Shown one piece after another: positions 25,073-34,447 of a DNA stretch of 64,000 nucleotides. The first letter of the stretch is position 1; the number at the start of each line of letters is the position of its first letter. The stretch is taken from positions 1 to 64,000 of the forward strand of contig JAFVUV010000006.1 in NCBI GenBank assembly GCA_017502525.1. Direction: 5' to 3'. The position numbers and the translations under genes were made by a program. The notes under the pieces are model-generated. The model ran no database searches. It saw only the letters and a program-made list of their open reading frames with translations, and was not told the origin of the DNA. Source of the stretch: Clostridia bacterium. Its GTDB lineage: Bacteria; Bacillota; Clostridia; Christensenellales; Borkfalkiaceae.

Positions 25073-25717
25073 ATGGGTAAAGCAGTTTTTTTTGATTTGG
25101 ATGGGACGGTTTTAGACACTTTAGAAGATATATCAGACTGTATGAACGTTGCGCTTAAAGATTTAGGCTATGCTCCGCGCACTTACGCTGAGTTTAGACC
25201 CGTGGTGGGTAATGACGCGCCTAACTTTATGCGAAAACTTCTTGGCGACTTGCCATTAAACACGCTTATGGCTATTTGGGATTATTATATTCCTATAGTA
25301 GAGAAATACGGCACGCAAAAAAGTAAGGTTTTTAGCGGTGTGAAAGACGTTTTATATTCACTTAAAGAAAAAGGTTATAAGCTTATACTTTACACCAATA
25401 AAACCGCCGACGAATTAAAGCCTTTTGTAGATAAATTTTTGTTCGATTTAGACTTTGACGATATCGTTGCGGTTGGCGGAACTGAATACGCTAAACCAAA
25501 CCCTGAAAAAGTATTAGAAATTTTACAAAAGTATAGCGTTGAAAAAGAAAACGCGTTTATGGTAGGGGACGGCGAAACCGATATGTTAACTGCCACAAAT
25601 TCTAATATAACAGCGATAGGGGTGCTTTGGGGTAATCGCGATAAAGACCAACTTATTAATAGTGGAGCAAAATTTATAGTGGATACACCCATTGAACTAC
25701 TCAATATAATCAGATAA
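25073..25717 (+). CDS. HAD phosphatase, phosphoglycolate phosphatase-like
   Basis: A 214-residue HAD subclass IA enzyme. Motif I is FFDLDGTVLDT, motif II LYTNKT, Lys of motif III in YAKPNPEKV and motif IV GDGETDM. It probably hydrolyses a small phosphate ester, phosphoglycolate being typical of the family. The start is placed at ATG 25073 because GGAG lies 6 bp before it. A TTG four codons upstream would overlap that site. It ends at a terminator shared with azlD. Confidence 0.88.
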   Translation: MGKAVFFDLDGTVLDTLEDISDCMNVALKDLGYAPRTYAEFRPVVGNDAPNFMRKLLGDLPLNTLMAIWDYYIPIVEKYGTQKSKVFSGVKDVLYSLKEKGYKLILYTNKTADELKPFVDKFLFDLDFDDIVAVGGTEYAKPNPEKVLEILQKYSVEKENAFMVGDGETDMLTATNSNITAIGVLWGNRDKDQLINSGAKFIVDTPIELLNIIR

Positions 25718-25741
25718 AAAAATTAAATAAAAGATAAAATT

Positions 25742-25778
25742 AAAAACGCCACCTACTGAGCAGTAAGTGGCGTTTTTT
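25742..25778. terminator. Bidirectional terminator
   Basis: aaaaacgccac pairs with gtggcgttttt around a 15-base loop, between convergent genes. Confidence 0.85.
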
Positions 25779-25789
25779 ACGTTTTCAAT

Positions 25790-26101
25790 TTATATTATAA
25801 ATCCAAAAATTAATACGGCTACGGCGGATAGAATTGCAACCGTTAAAAGAGAACGCTTGCAAGTTGAAGCGACTAGCGCGACCACCGTTCCTATAAGTCC
25901 CGTCCAAAAGTTCCCCGTAGAATACAAAACGAAGGGGAAGGTCATTGCCGAAAGCACGGCGTAGGGAATATAGAAAAATAAACTTTGCACAAAATTAGAT
26001 TTTATTTTTCTTCTAAAAAAGACCATAGGTATCATACGGATAACGTACGTTACGCCTGCCATAGTCAATATCATCAACGCCATTTTCCAAAGTTCCATCA
26101 T
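25790..26101 (-). CDS. azlD: AzlD family branched-chain amino acid transport subunit
   Basis: A 103-residue protein with four hydrophobic spans and the AzlD signature VTYVIRMIPMVFF followed by FIPYAVLSAMTFP. With AzlC it exports branched-chain amino acids. It overlaps azlC by 4 bp, so the pair is translationally coupled. Confidence 0.92.
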   Translation of the reverse strand: MMELWKMALMILTMAGVTYVIRMIPMVFFRRKIKSNFVQSLFFYIPYAVLSAMTFPFVLYSTGNFWTGLIGTVVALVASTCKRSLLTVAILSAVAVLIFGFII

Positions 26102-26829
26102 AGTTCCTCCTTTTTAACGGGGAATATTAAAGCAGTTATTACAGCGGAGATTATTGAGCTAATTATGACTGCGATACCCGCAGGTATGCCTGCAAAAATA
26201 GGAATATAATATAAAGCACAACTTATACCACCGGCAAAAAGAACGGTGGGAAAAATCCCTCGAGTAGTGATTGACGGGGGGATAATAATTGCAATAAACA
26301 TAGCGTAAAGGCCTATCCCTAAAGCGTTCGTGACTTGTAAGGGTAAAACACTACCTGCGATTGCGCCTATGAGTGTGCCTAACGCCCAACCTATATATGG
26401 CAAAATTACTAACCCGTAAAAATATCTACGGCTAAAACCATTAGGTTTAGCAGACGCAACGGCGAAAATTTCGTCCGTGATAAACGCCGAGCACATTAAT
26501 CTGTGTGATAGACTAAAACTTTTATCCGCTTTTTGTGAAAGGCTTATGCCCATTAAGAAATATCGTGCGTTTATAACTAATTGCGTTAAAATAATTTCTA
26601 AAAAGGTGCCGAGTGAGGCAATAACCGTTAAGCCTGCCAACTGACCGGCAGAAGTAAGATTTGTCATAGAAATAAACACGGACATAAAAATAGGTATCCC
26701 CGCCATCGTCGCTTGCACGCCAAAGGCGATTGATACGGATAAATACCCTAAACCTATAGGTAGGCCGTCTTTTAAGCCCGTTTTAAAACTCGTTACGGGC
26801 GTTTTTGTCGTAATACTTTCGTTATTCAT
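26098..26829 (-). CDS. azlC: AzlC family branched-chain amino acid permease
   Basis: About 243 residues with 6-7 spans and the AzlC segments GYLSVSIAFGVQA and INARYFLMGISLS. It is the larger subunit of the AzlCD exporter. The ATG at 26829 is chosen because AAAAGG lies 5 bp before it. An ATG seven codons upstream is in frame but less well placed. Confidence 0.92.
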   Translation of the reverse strand: MNNESITTKTPVTSFKTGLKDGLPIGLGYLSVSIAFGVQATMAGIPIFMSVFISMTNLTSAGQLAGLTVIASLGTFLEIILTQLVINARYFLMGISLSQKADKSFSLSHRLMCSAFITDEIFAVASAKPNGFSRRYFYGLVILPYIGWALGTLIGAIAGSVLPLQVTNALGIGLYAMFIAIIIPPSITTRGIFPTVLFAGGISCALYYIPIFAGIPAGIAVIISSIISAVITALIFPVKKEEL

Positions 26830-27310
26830 AAAAACCTTTTCAAAACACAAGGTATTCTAACACAAAATAAACGATTAAATCAACGATTTTACCGACTAAA
26901 AAATTTTTTAACTATAAAAACACCCTAATTCAATATATTGTATACAAAATAAAGTCGATTACAATATAAGCAATTAGAAATAATTTTAGGGCAAAAAAAC
27001 CGTTCAATATAACAATTAAGTTATATCTTTATGCTTTTTTTCTATTTTTTTGTATGAAATAGTTAAAATAAATAATTTACAATTAAAAACCTTTTTGTTA
27101 TAATATTTATACTCCCCTTAGGTTTAGGGGAAACTATGCGCTTTTATTGAATTGTGCGTTTGTTTGTTGCTGGCGAATTCACAAGGCAAATAAAGCGATA
27201 ACACAAAACGTAATTGAAAAAGCTTTAGTTGATTTTTGGGTTTGACGTTAAAAACGATAAACGTAAAAGTTAGCGATAGCTTTTGCCAAAAAAAGTAATA
27301 GGAGAGACAA
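26830..27310 (+). promoter_or_regulatory. Long AT-rich gap with the redox operon promoter and leader
   Basis: No gene is seen in these 480 bp. TTACAA (27077-27082), a 16-bp spacer and TATAAT (27099-27104) form the best promoter, giving a leader of about 200 bases before hdrB. A small hairpin (ccccttagg..., about 27114-27130) lies at the leader start. No known riboswitch was recognised. The leader is long enough to hold a regulatory RNA. Confidence 0.5.
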
Positions 27311-28087
27311 ATGAAAGTAAGTTATTTTCCCGGTTGTACGTTAAAGACCAAGGCAAAAGATTTGGACAACTATGCGCGTAAGTGTGCCGAAGTGTTAGGT
27401 GTTACCTTGGAAGAAATTCCCGCTTGGCAATGTTGTGGCGGTGTGTTTACCACGAGTCGCGACGAGATTGCAACTAAATTATCTTCCGTTCGTGCGCTTA
27501 ACGACGCAAAGCAAAAAGGCCAACCTTTAGTTTCGGTTTGTTCAGCTTGTCACAACGTTATTAAGCAAACTAACGCTGCTATGCAAAACGACGAAGAATT
27601 TGCGTTTAAGGTAAACAACTATATTTCGCCTGACGAATATCACGGTGAAACTAAAGTTTATCACTATCTTGAATTGCTCCGCGACGTAATCGGATTCGAT
27701 AAACTCAAAGAAAAAGTCGTAAAACCTTTGACTGGTAGAAAGATTGCCGCATACTATGGCTGTTTACTTCTTCGTCCTGGCAAAGTAATGGCGATGGACG
27801 ACGTTGAAAATCCGACCATTATGGAAGATTTAATTCGTGCGCTTGGTGCTGAACCCGTCGTTTACGCTTATAGAAACGAATGTTGCGGTGGCTATATCGC
27901 TTTAGAAAGCAAAGAGCTTGCAAAAGAAAAGAGCCAAAAAGTAACTTCAAACGCACAAGAAAAGGGAGCAGAAGCAATCGTAACCGCTTGTCCGTTGTGC
28001 AGATATAATCTCATAAAGAACGGTACGGAAGTACCGGTAGTATATTTTACCGAATTGCTTGCAGAAGCATTAGGCATAAAGGAGTAA
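27311..28087 (+). CDS. hdrB: HdrB-like heterodisulfide reductase subunit B
   Basis: A 258-residue protein with two CCG domains: SYFPGCTLK, CCGG at 41-44 and CSAC at 77-80, then YYGCLLLRPG, ECCGGYIALES at 190-200 and CPLC at 227-230. In HdrB these cysteines bind two non-cubane [4Fe-4S] clusters that split disulfides. This places the protein in HdrABC-type electron-bifurcating complexes rather than glycolate oxidase. It is the first of nine tightly packed genes. hdrC begins 6 bp later. The in vivo disulfide or other acceptor is unknown in bacteria of this type. Confidence 0.92.
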   Translation: MKVSYFPGCTLKTKAKDLDNYARKCAEVLGVTLEEIPAWQCCGGVFTTSRDEIATKLSSVRALNDAKQKGQPLVSVCSACHNVIKQTNAAMQNDEEFAFKVNNYISPDEYHGETKVYHYLELLRDVIGFDKLKEKVVKPLTGRKIAAYYGCLLLRPGKVMAMDDVENPTIMEDLIRALGAEPVVYAYRNECCGGYIALESKELAKEKSQKVTSNAQEKGAEAIVTACPLCRYNLIKNGTEVPVVYFTELLAEALGIKE

Positions 28088-28093
28088 AGACAC

Positions 28094-28486
28094 ATGGAAA
28101 ATTCCAAACAAAATCTCTGTAACGAAATTGTTCGTCGCAGTGGTGTAAACCCCAGAAAGTGTATGAAATGTGGTAAATGTTCTGGAACTTGCCCCGCGTA
28201 CGACGAAATGGAATATCATCCCCATCAATTCGTTTATATGGTTGAAACGGGTGATATCGAACCGCTATTGAACTCGAAGTCAATTTATCGTTGTCTTACC
28301 TGTTTTGCTTGCGTGGACAGATGTCCGCGCGGTGTTGAACCCGCTAAACTCGTTGAGGCTGTTCGCCTTGCGGTTGTTAGGGAACAAGGCAAGAATCACT
28401 TAAAGGCAGACGATATTCCCGAATTGCTTGACGAAGAATTGCCACAACAAGCTATCGTCAGTGCATTGAGAAAATACAGTAAGTAA
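28094..28486 (+). CDS. hdrC: HdrC-like iron-sulfur subunit
   Basis: A 130-residue soluble ferredoxin-like protein with two [4Fe-4S] motifs: CMKCGKCSGTCPA and CLTCFACVDRCPRG. In Hdr complexes it wires HdrA to HdrB. No membrane segment is present, so the complex should be cytoplasmic. Confidence 0.92.
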   Translation: MENSKQNLCNEIVRRSGVNPRKCMKCGKCSGTCPAYDEMEYHPHQFVYMVETGDIEPLLNSKSIYRCLTCFACVDRCPRGVEPAKLVEAVRLAVVREQGKNHLKADDIPELLDEELPQQAIVSALRKYSK

Positions 28487-28501
28487 TAAAGGAGAATACA
28501 A

Positions 28502-30496
28502 ATGCAAAGAATTGGCGTATTCGTATGTTGGTGCGGAAGTAATATTGCGGGCACGGTTGACGTTGCTAAGGTTGCTGAAGCGCTTAAAAGTGAACCGGGC
28601 GTAGTGTTATCTACCAACTACCAGTATATGTGTTCGCAAGCAGGTCAAGAAATGATTAAAGAAGCCGTTAAGGAGCATAAACTTACCGGACTTGTAATTT
28701 GTTCTTGCTCGCCTAGAATGCACGAAGCAACATTTAGAAAAACCGCTGCTGCGGCTGGCATCAACCCCTATATGGTTGAAATTGCTAATATCCGTGAACA
28801 ATGTTCTTGGATACATAAAGATATGGAAGAGGGTACTGAAAAAGCAATCGTTCTTGGAAGAACTGCTATTGCTAAAGTAAACCTTAACGCACCGCTTACC
28901 CCAGGTGAAAGTCCCGTTACAAAACGCGCGCTCGTTATCGGTGGTGGTATAGCAGGTATTCAAACAGCGCTTGATATTGCCGACGCAGGTTTCTACGTTG
29001 ATATCGTAGAAAAGAAACCCACTATCGGCGGTAAGATGGCGCAATTAGATAAAACGTTCCCGACGCTTGACTGTGCCGCTTGTATTTTGACACCTAAGAT
29101 GGTTGACGTTGCTCAACACGAAAGAATTAGGATATTCTCATACAGCGAAGTTGAATCGGTTAAAGGTTTCGTTGGTAACTTTGACGTTACCATTAGAAAG
29201 AAAGCGCGTTACGTTAAAGAAGACGTTTGTACGGGTTGCGGACTCTGTACTGAAAAATGTCCGCAAAAGAAAGTTCCTAACGAATTCAATCTAGGTATGG
29301 ACAACCGTCGCGCAATCTATATTCCGTTTGCGCAAGCAGTTCCAAAGGTTGCTACAATCGACGCGGATTACTGCACGATGCTTAAAACAGGCAAGTGTGG
29401 TGTTTGCTCAAAGGTATGTACTGCTAAAGCAATCGATTACACTCAAAAAGATGAATTTATTGAAGAAAAATATGGCGCAATCGTGGCTGCAACCGGTTTC
29501 AATCCTATCAGTATGGATAAGTTTGATGAATTTGCATATAGCCAAAGCAAGGACGTAATCACTTCACTTGAATTTGAACGTCTTATGAACGCTGCCGGTC
29601 CTACCGCAGGTAAACTTCTTCGTCCGTCAGACGGCGTGCATCCCCACAAAATCGTATTCGTTCAATGCGTGGGCTCACGTTGTGCGTCTTGTGCGGAAAA
29701 GGGTAAAGAATATTGCTCTAAGATTTGCTGTATGTATACTGCAAAACACGCAATGCTCACCCGTGATAAATATCCCGATACCGACGTTACCGTTTTCTAT
29801 ATCGACGTTCGTACTCCCGGTAAGCAATTCGACGAATTCTACCGCCGTGCAGTTGAAGAATACGGTGTACATTATATAAAAGGTATGGTTGGTAAGGTTT
29901 CACCCGAAGGTAATAAACTTATCGTTCAAGGTTCAGACCTTATCGCTAATAAACAATTAAAAATAGAAGCAGACTTAGTTGTTCTTGCAGCTGCAATCGA
30001 ACCCGACAAGTCGGCAAGACCGCTTGCTACTATGCTTACCGCAAGTATGGATACGAACGACTTCTTTACCGAAGCGCACCCCAAACTTCGTCCGGTAGAA
30101 AGCCCCACGGCTGGTATATTCCTATCAGGTGCTTGTCAAGGTCCTAAGGATATTCCCGAAACGGTTTCTCAAGCAGGTGCGGCAGCAGCAAAAGTTATAG
30201 GCTTGCTCGCTAAAGATAAACTTACGGGTAACCCGTGCGTTGCACATTCTGACGAAATGATGTGTAACGGATGTTCTTCTTGTGAAAAAGTTTGTCCTTA
30301 CGGCGCAATCACCTATTCAGATAAAGAATTCAGAGGCCCGAATAGAACCACGCTTATCCGTCGCGTAGCGTCGGTAAACGAAGCAATCTGTCAAGGTTGC
30401 GGTTGCTGTACGGTTGCTTGCCCGTCAGGCGCTATGGACCTTAAAGGTTTTGCAAGCAAACAGATTATGGCGGAGGTTGATGCAATATGCAAGTAA
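28502..30496 (+). CDS. hdrA: HdrA-like FAD iron-sulfur subunit
   Basis: 664 residues, the size of methanogen HdrA. A Rossmann FAD motif VIGGGIAGIQTALDIADAG lies near residue 145, with the HdrA signature TLDCAACILTPKMVDV after it. Ferredoxin motifs are CTGCGLCTEKCP (from residue 243), CNGCSSCEKVCP (from about 588) and CQGCGCCTVACP (from about 630). HdrA carries the bifurcating flavin. It overlaps the mvhD-like gene by 10 bp. Confidence 0.93.
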   Translation: MQRIGVFVCWCGSNIAGTVDVAKVAEALKSEPGVVLSTNYQYMCSQAGQEMIKEAVKEHKLTGLVICSCSPRMHEATFRKTAAAAGINPYMVEIANIREQCSWIHKDMEEGTEKAIVLGRTAIAKVNLNAPLTPGESPVTKRALVIGGGIAGIQTALDIADAGFYVDIVEKKPTIGGKMAQLDKTFPTLDCAACILTPKMVDVAQHERIRIFSYSEVESVKGFVGNFDVTIRKKARYVKEDVCTGCGLCTEKCPQKKVPNEFNLGMDNRRAIYIPFAQAVPKVATIDADYCTMLKTGKCGVCSKVCTAKAIDYTQKDEFIEEKYGAIVAATGFNPISMDKFDEFAYSQSKDVITSLEFERLMNAAGPTAGKLLRPSDGVHPHKIVFVQCVGSRCASCAEKGKEYCSKICCMYTAKHAMLTRDKYPDTDVTVFYIDVRTPGKQFDEFYRRAVEEYGVHYIKGMVGKVSPEGNKLIVQGSDLIANKQLKIEADLVVLAAAIEPDKSARPLATMLTASMDTNDFFTEAHPKLRPVESPTAGIFLSGACQGPKDIPETVSQAGAAAAKVIGLLAKDKLTGNPCVAHSDEMMCNGCSSCEKVCPYGAITYSDKEFRGPNRTTLIRRVASVNEAICQGCGCCTVACPSGAMDLKGFASKQIMAEVDAICK

Positions 30497-30921
30497 ACGA
30501 ATATAAACCAAAAATCGTAGCGTTTTGCTGTAACTGGTGTTCATACGCCGGCGCAGACTTAGCAGGTAGTAACAGACTAGCGTACCCCGCAGAAGTTAAG
30601 GTTATAAGAGTGCCTTGCTCTTGCCGTGTAAATCCTATGTTTATACTCCGTGCTTTTCAAAGAGGGGCTGACGGTGTAATAATTTGTGGTTGTCACCCTG
30701 GCGACTGCCACTATACTTCAGGTAACTACTATACTAGAAGAAGAATGGCTCTTTTATTCTCAATGCTCGACTACTTGGGCATAGAAAAAGAACGTACTCG
30801 CGTTGAGTGGGTATCAGCAGCAGAGGGCGCTAAATTCGCCGCTACTATGAACGACTTCGTTCAAACGGTAACCGCTCTTGGTGAAAACAAAAGGTTGGAG
30901 GATTTAAGATGCAAAAAGTAA
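30487..30921 (+). CDS. mvhD: MvhD/FlxD-like [2Fe-2S] subunit
   Basis: A 144-residue protein of the hydrogenase iron-sulfur subunit family. Visible cysteines: FCCNWCSYAGADLAG, VPCSCRVNP and ICGCHPGDCHYTSGN. MvhD or FlxD passes electrons from the donor module to HdrA. It overlaps both neighbours (10 bp with hdrA, 13 bp with the next gene). Confidence 0.92.
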   Translation: MQVNEYKPKIVAFCCNWCSYAGADLAGSNRLAYPAEVKVIRVPCSCRVNPMFILRAFQRGADGVIICGCHPGDCHYTSGNYYTRRRMALLFSMLDYLGIEKERTRVEWVSAAEGAKFAATMNDFVQTVTALGENKRLEDLRCKK

Positions 30922-31895
30922 CCCGTGAAATGCTTATTGAAAAAGCAAGCGCGCTTCTTGCCGAAGGCAAGGTTGACCGCGTACTCGGTTGGAAAAACGG
31001 TGAGTTTTCTTACGACGTAACTCCTTTCGTTTTTACCGACGTTGAAAGTATGAAAAAAGATTTCGTATTCGGTGATTTTGCTTTTGCAAACTTCTCCAAA
31101 TACCTTATTAAAGAAACCAAGAAGAGTGAAAACAAAGTTTTGGTATTCTTAAAACCTTGTGATACTTACAGTTTTAACCAACTTCTCACCGAACACCGTT
31201 TTAACCGTGAAAAAGTTTATGCGGTTGGTATTCCTTGCGACGGTATGGTTGACGTATCCAAAATTAAAGAAATAGTCGGCGATGGTATTATCTCCGTTGA
31301 ATCAGGCGACCTTATTAAAGTAGAAACGCTTTACGACGGCGTTAAAGAAATCGCTAAAAAAGATGTTCTTGCTGAACGTTGCGTAAACTGTAAGAGTAAA
31401 AAGCACGTTGCTTACGACGAACTTATGGGTGAAGAAGGCGAAATACTCGACAGCAATCGTTTTGATGAAGTTGCTAAACTTGAAGCAATGACTGCCGACG
31501 AAAGATACGCTTTCTGGCAAAACGAACTTTCACGTTGTATCCGTTGTAACGCTTGCCGTGACGTTTGTCCTGCTTGTACCTGTGAAAAATGCGTGTTTGG
31601 CAACCCCAACTCAGGCGTTGAAAACAAGGCGGCTTCAAACAGTTTTGAAGAAAAAATGTTCCATATTATTCGTGCGTTCCACGTTGCTGGTCGTTGTACC
31701 GACTGTGGCGAATGCTCAAGAGTATGTCCACAAAACATTCCGCTACATTTACTCAACCGTAAATTCATTAAAGATATTAATGCTTTCTACGGCGATTATC
31801 AAGCGGGCGAAGAAGTGGGTAGCAGAGCACCTTTAACTAACTATACCAAAGAAGACTTAGAACCTTCTGAAGCAGTTAATAAGGAGGAAAATTAA
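30909..31895 (+). CDS. 4Fe-4S dicluster protein, FlxC-like
   Basis: A 328-residue protein. The N-terminal ~190 residues hold an AsrA/F420-hydrogenase-beta-like fold with a FLKPCDTYSFNQL segment. Two [4Fe-4S] motifs follow: CIRCNACRDVCPACTCEKC and CTDCGECSRVCPQNIP. Position and domain order fit FlxC or FlxB of the Flx module that oxidises NADH in Desulfovibrio-type HdrABC-FlxABCD operons. The next gene starts 1 bp after its stop. Confidence 0.8.
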   Translation: MQKVTREMLIEKASALLAEGKVDRVLGWKNGEFSYDVTPFVFTDVESMKKDFVFGDFAFANFSKYLIKETKKSENKVLVFLKPCDTYSFNQLLTEHRFNREKVYAVGIPCDGMVDVSKIKEIVGDGIISVESGDLIKVETLYDGVKEIAKKDVLAERCVNCKSKKHVAYDELMGEEGEILDSNRFDEVAKLEAMTADERYAFWQNELSRCIRCNACRDVCPACTCEKCVFGNPNSGVENKAASNSFEEKMFHIIRAFHVAGRCTDCGECSRVCPQNIPLHLLNRKFIKDINAFYGDYQAGEEVGSRAPLTNYTKEDLEPSEAVNKEEN

Positions 31896-31896
31896 T

Positions 31897-32925
31897 ATGC
31901 GTAAAATATCTTTATCAAATTTAGATAAACTTTTCGCTTTGATTTCCGAAAAAGCAAAATTATATCTCCCGGTTGACGGCAAAAACGGCATTGCGTCGTT
32001 TAAGCTTTGGGAAGAAGGCGTTCAAATGAGCCAAGCGCTCAATACCACTAGAAGCGCAAAAGACTTTTTCTTTCCTCAAACTGAAAACCTTATGGAATTC
32101 AAGACCGAAGGTAAAAACATTGAAATTATAGATACCAGAACGGAAAAAGAAGATTTCGTAATTTTCGGCGTTCGCGCTTGCGACGTTAAGAGTTTTGAAA
32201 TCTTAGATAGAGTATTCCTTTCTGAACCGGTTGACAGTTACTATGCGTCAAGAAGAGAAAAAGGCGTTATCATTTCTCTTGCTTGCGGTAGACCTGCGGA
32301 AACGTGTTTCTGCAAAACTTTCGGTATAGACCCCGCGTCTCCCGAAGGTGATATCACCGCTTGGAAGACTGCAACCGACTTATACTTAAAAGCAAACACC
32401 GAAAAGGGGGAAAAACTTCTCGCATCACTCGACGGTATTACCGAAGCGTGTGGGGAAGAAGCGGTTGAAGAACAAAAGAAAGAAATTTCTGCTATTATGG
32501 ATAAACTTCCGCTTAAAGACCTTACCACCGATAAGTTCGGCGTAGGTAAAACTAAAGAATATTTCAATTCGCCCGCGTGGGATGAACTTTCTTCACATTG
32601 CTTAGGTTGCGGAACTTGTACTTTCGTTTGCCCCACTTGTCAATGCTATGACGTTAAAGATTTCAACACGGGTAACGGTGTAAAACGTTTCAGATGTTGG
32701 GACTCTTGTATGTATAGCGATTTCACTTTGATGGCGCACGGCAACTCAAGACTTTCTCAAAAAGAACGTTTCCGTCAAAGATTTATGCACAAACTCGTTT
32801 ACTATCCCGATAATAATAATGGTATGTTCAGTTGCGTAGGTTGCGGACGTTGTCTTGCAAAATGCCCGATTTCAATGAATATCGTTAAAGTAATGAAAAC
32901 TCTCGGAGGAAAAGAAAATGACTAA
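31897..32925 (+). CDS. 4Fe-4S dicluster protein, AsrA/FlxB-like
   Basis: A 342-residue protein related to anaerobic sulfite reductase subunit A. Features are a FGVRACDVKSFEILDRVF segment, then SLACGRPAETCFCKTFG, and C-terminal clusters CLGCGTCTFVCPTCQC and CVGCGRCLAKCPISMN. No sulfite reductase catalytic subunit (AsrC) is nearby, so a role as the FlxB electron carrier in the Hdr complex is more likely. Overlaps the next gene by 8 bp. Confidence 0.82.
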   Translation: MRKISLSNLDKLFALISEKAKLYLPVDGKNGIASFKLWEEGVQMSQALNTTRSAKDFFFPQTENLMEFKTEGKNIEIIDTRTEKEDFVIFGVRACDVKSFEILDRVFLSEPVDSYYASRREKGVIISLACGRPAETCFCKTFGIDPASPEGDITAWKTATDLYLKANTEKGEKLLASLDGITEACGEEAVEEQKKEISAIMDKLPLKDLTTDKFGVGKTKEYFNSPAWDELSSHCLGCGTCTFVCPTCQCYDVKDFNTGNGVKRFRCWDSCMYSDFTLMAHGNSRLSQKERFRQRFMHKLVYYPDNNNGMFSCVGCGRCLAKCPISMNIVKVMKTLGGKEND

Positions 32926-33745
32926 TGAAACTTTAATTCCGAAACTCGGCGTGATTACGGATATTAGAATTGACACGCCCGATATCAAAACTTTCAGAGT
33001 AGTATCGCCTGAAGGCAAAAAACTTTTTGACCACCGTCCCGGTCAATGCGCAATGGTGTCTATTCCTGGCGTTGGTGAAGCAATGTTTTCAATCACTTCT
33101 TCTCCTACGAATACCGAATATATGGAATTCTCCATTAAAAAATGCGGATGCTTGACCACTTGGTTACACCAAGCAGAAGTTGGACAAAACGTTACCGTTC
33201 GCGGACCTTACGGCAATCCGTTCCCTGTTGACGACGTGTTTGCAGGTAAAGACTTGTTGTTTGTAGCAGGTGGTGTTGGTTTAGCGCCTTTGCGTTCGGT
33301 TATCAACTATTGCAGACACTATCGCGATAGATACGGCAAGATTGATATCGTTTACGGGTCAAGAAGTAAAGACGACCTTCTTGACTATCAAGAAATAATT
33401 AACGAGTGGTCAACCGATAGTGGTGTAAACGTACACTTAACTATCGACCGTGAACAAGAAGGTTGGGACGGTCACGTTGGTTTCGTTCCCACCTACGTTA
33501 AAGAACTTGGCTTCGAGCCTAATAAAACGGCTGTTCTTTGCGGTCCGCCTATTATGATTAAGTTTACCTTACAAGGACTTAGCGAATTAGGCTTTAACAG
33601 AGAACAAGTTTACACCACGCTTGAATTACGCATGAAATGTGGGGTAGGTAAATGCGGTCGCTGTAACGTTGGAAACAAATACGTCTGCAAAGACGGTCCG
33701 GTGTTCAGAATGGACCAATTAGACGAATTACCCGACGAGTATTAA
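32918..33745 (+). CDS. FAD/NAD(P)-binding reductase, AsrB/FlxA-like
   Basis: A 275-residue ferredoxin-NADP reductase fold. The FAD part includes RPGQCAMVSIPG and AMFSITSSP, the NAD(P) part FVAGGVGLAPLRSVI and VLCGPPIMIKF. A C-terminal CGVGKCGRCNVGNKYVC binds a [2Fe-2S] cluster as in PyrK and AsrB. In a Flx module this subunit takes electrons from NAD(P)H. This supports NADH rather than H2 as the donor, since no hydrogenase subunit lies in the operon. Confidence 0.88.
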   Translation: MTNETLIPKLGVITDIRIDTPDIKTFRVVSPEGKKLFDHRPGQCAMVSIPGVGEAMFSITSSPTNTEYMEFSIKKCGCLTTWLHQAEVGQNVTVRGPYGNPFPVDDVFAGKDLLFVAGGVGLAPLRSVINYCRHYRDRYGKIDIVYGSRSKDDLLDYQEIINEWSTDSGVNVHLTIDREQEGWDGHVGFVPTYVKELGFEPNKTAVLCGPPIMIKFTLQGLSELGFNREQVYTTLELRMKCGVGKCGRCNVGNKYVCKDGPVFRMDQLDELPDEY

Positions 33746-33760
33746 TAAGGAGAAAAACAA

Positions 33761-34435
33761 ATGGAAAATTTAGTTAACGTTTATTTTTTCGGTAAAAAGT
33801 ATCAAGTGCCCGAAAGCCTTACCATTATGAAGGCTATGGAATACGCTGGTTATCAATTAGTTCGCGGTTGCGGTTGCCGTAACGGTTTCTGCGGTGCTTG
33901 CTCGACTATTTACCGTATCAAAGGGGACAGAGAACTTCACGCGTGTCTCGCATGCCAACAAAAAGTTGAAAACGATATGTACGTTGCAACTTTACCCTTC
34001 TTCCCGCTCGTAAAACAAGTTTACGATATTGAAAAAATTAAACCCACCGAACAAATTATGATGCAACTTTACCCCGAAATTTACGCTTGTATCGGTTGTA
34101 ACGCTTGTACTAAGAGTTGTACGCAAGGTTTGAACGTTATGCAATATATCGCTTACGCTCAACGCGGAGATTACGCAAACTGTGCGGAAGAATCGTTCGA
34201 CTGCGTTATGTGTGGCGTATGTTCATCACGTTGCCCCGCGGGTATTTCTCATCCTCAAGTTGCTGAACTTTCAAGAAGACTTTACGGCAAGTATATGGCT
34301 CCTGAAACACAGCACCTTTTAGATAGAGTTAAAGAAATTGAAGACGGCAAATACGTTGAACTTATCGAAACGCTTATGAATAAGCCTATCGAAGAACTTA
34401 AAGAACTCTATAACAATAGAGAAATTGAAAAGTAA
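33761..34435 (+). CDS. frdB: Fumarate reductase/succinate dehydrogenase-like iron-sulfur subunit
   Basis: A 224-residue protein with an N-terminal [2Fe-2S] domain (GCGCRNGFCGACS, later CLACQ) and two C-terminal cluster motifs, CIGCNACTKSC and CVMCGVCSSRCP. This resembles FrdB, although FrdB normally ends with one 4Fe and one 3Fe cluster in other spacing. No membrane anchor gene (FrdC/FrdD) follows, which points to a soluble enzyme that receives electrons from the Hdr-Flx proteins. frdA-like follows after 12 bp. Confidence 0.82.
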   Translation: MENLVNVYFFGKKYQVPESLTIMKAMEYAGYQLVRGCGCRNGFCGACSTIYRIKGDRELHACLACQQKVENDMYVATLPFFPLVKQVYDIEKIKPTEQIMMQLYPEIYACIGCNACTKSCTQGLNVMQYIAYAQRGDYANCAEESFDCVMCGVCSSRCPAGISHPQVAELSRRLYGKYMAPETQHLLDRVKEIEDGKYVELIETLMNKPIEELKELYNNREIEK

Positions 34436-34447
34436 GGGAGATTAACT

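Noticed and set aside
27311..28486. HdrB/HdrC pair considered as glycolate or lactate oxidase subunits
   Set aside because: HdrA and MvhD-like genes follow directly and no glycolate oxidase flavoprotein is present, so the Hdr reading is better.
30909..33745. Considered as an anaerobic sulfite reductase (AsrABC) operon
   Set aside because: AsrA- and AsrB-like proteins are present, but no siroheme AsrC. The MvhD and Hdr neighbours favour a Flx module.
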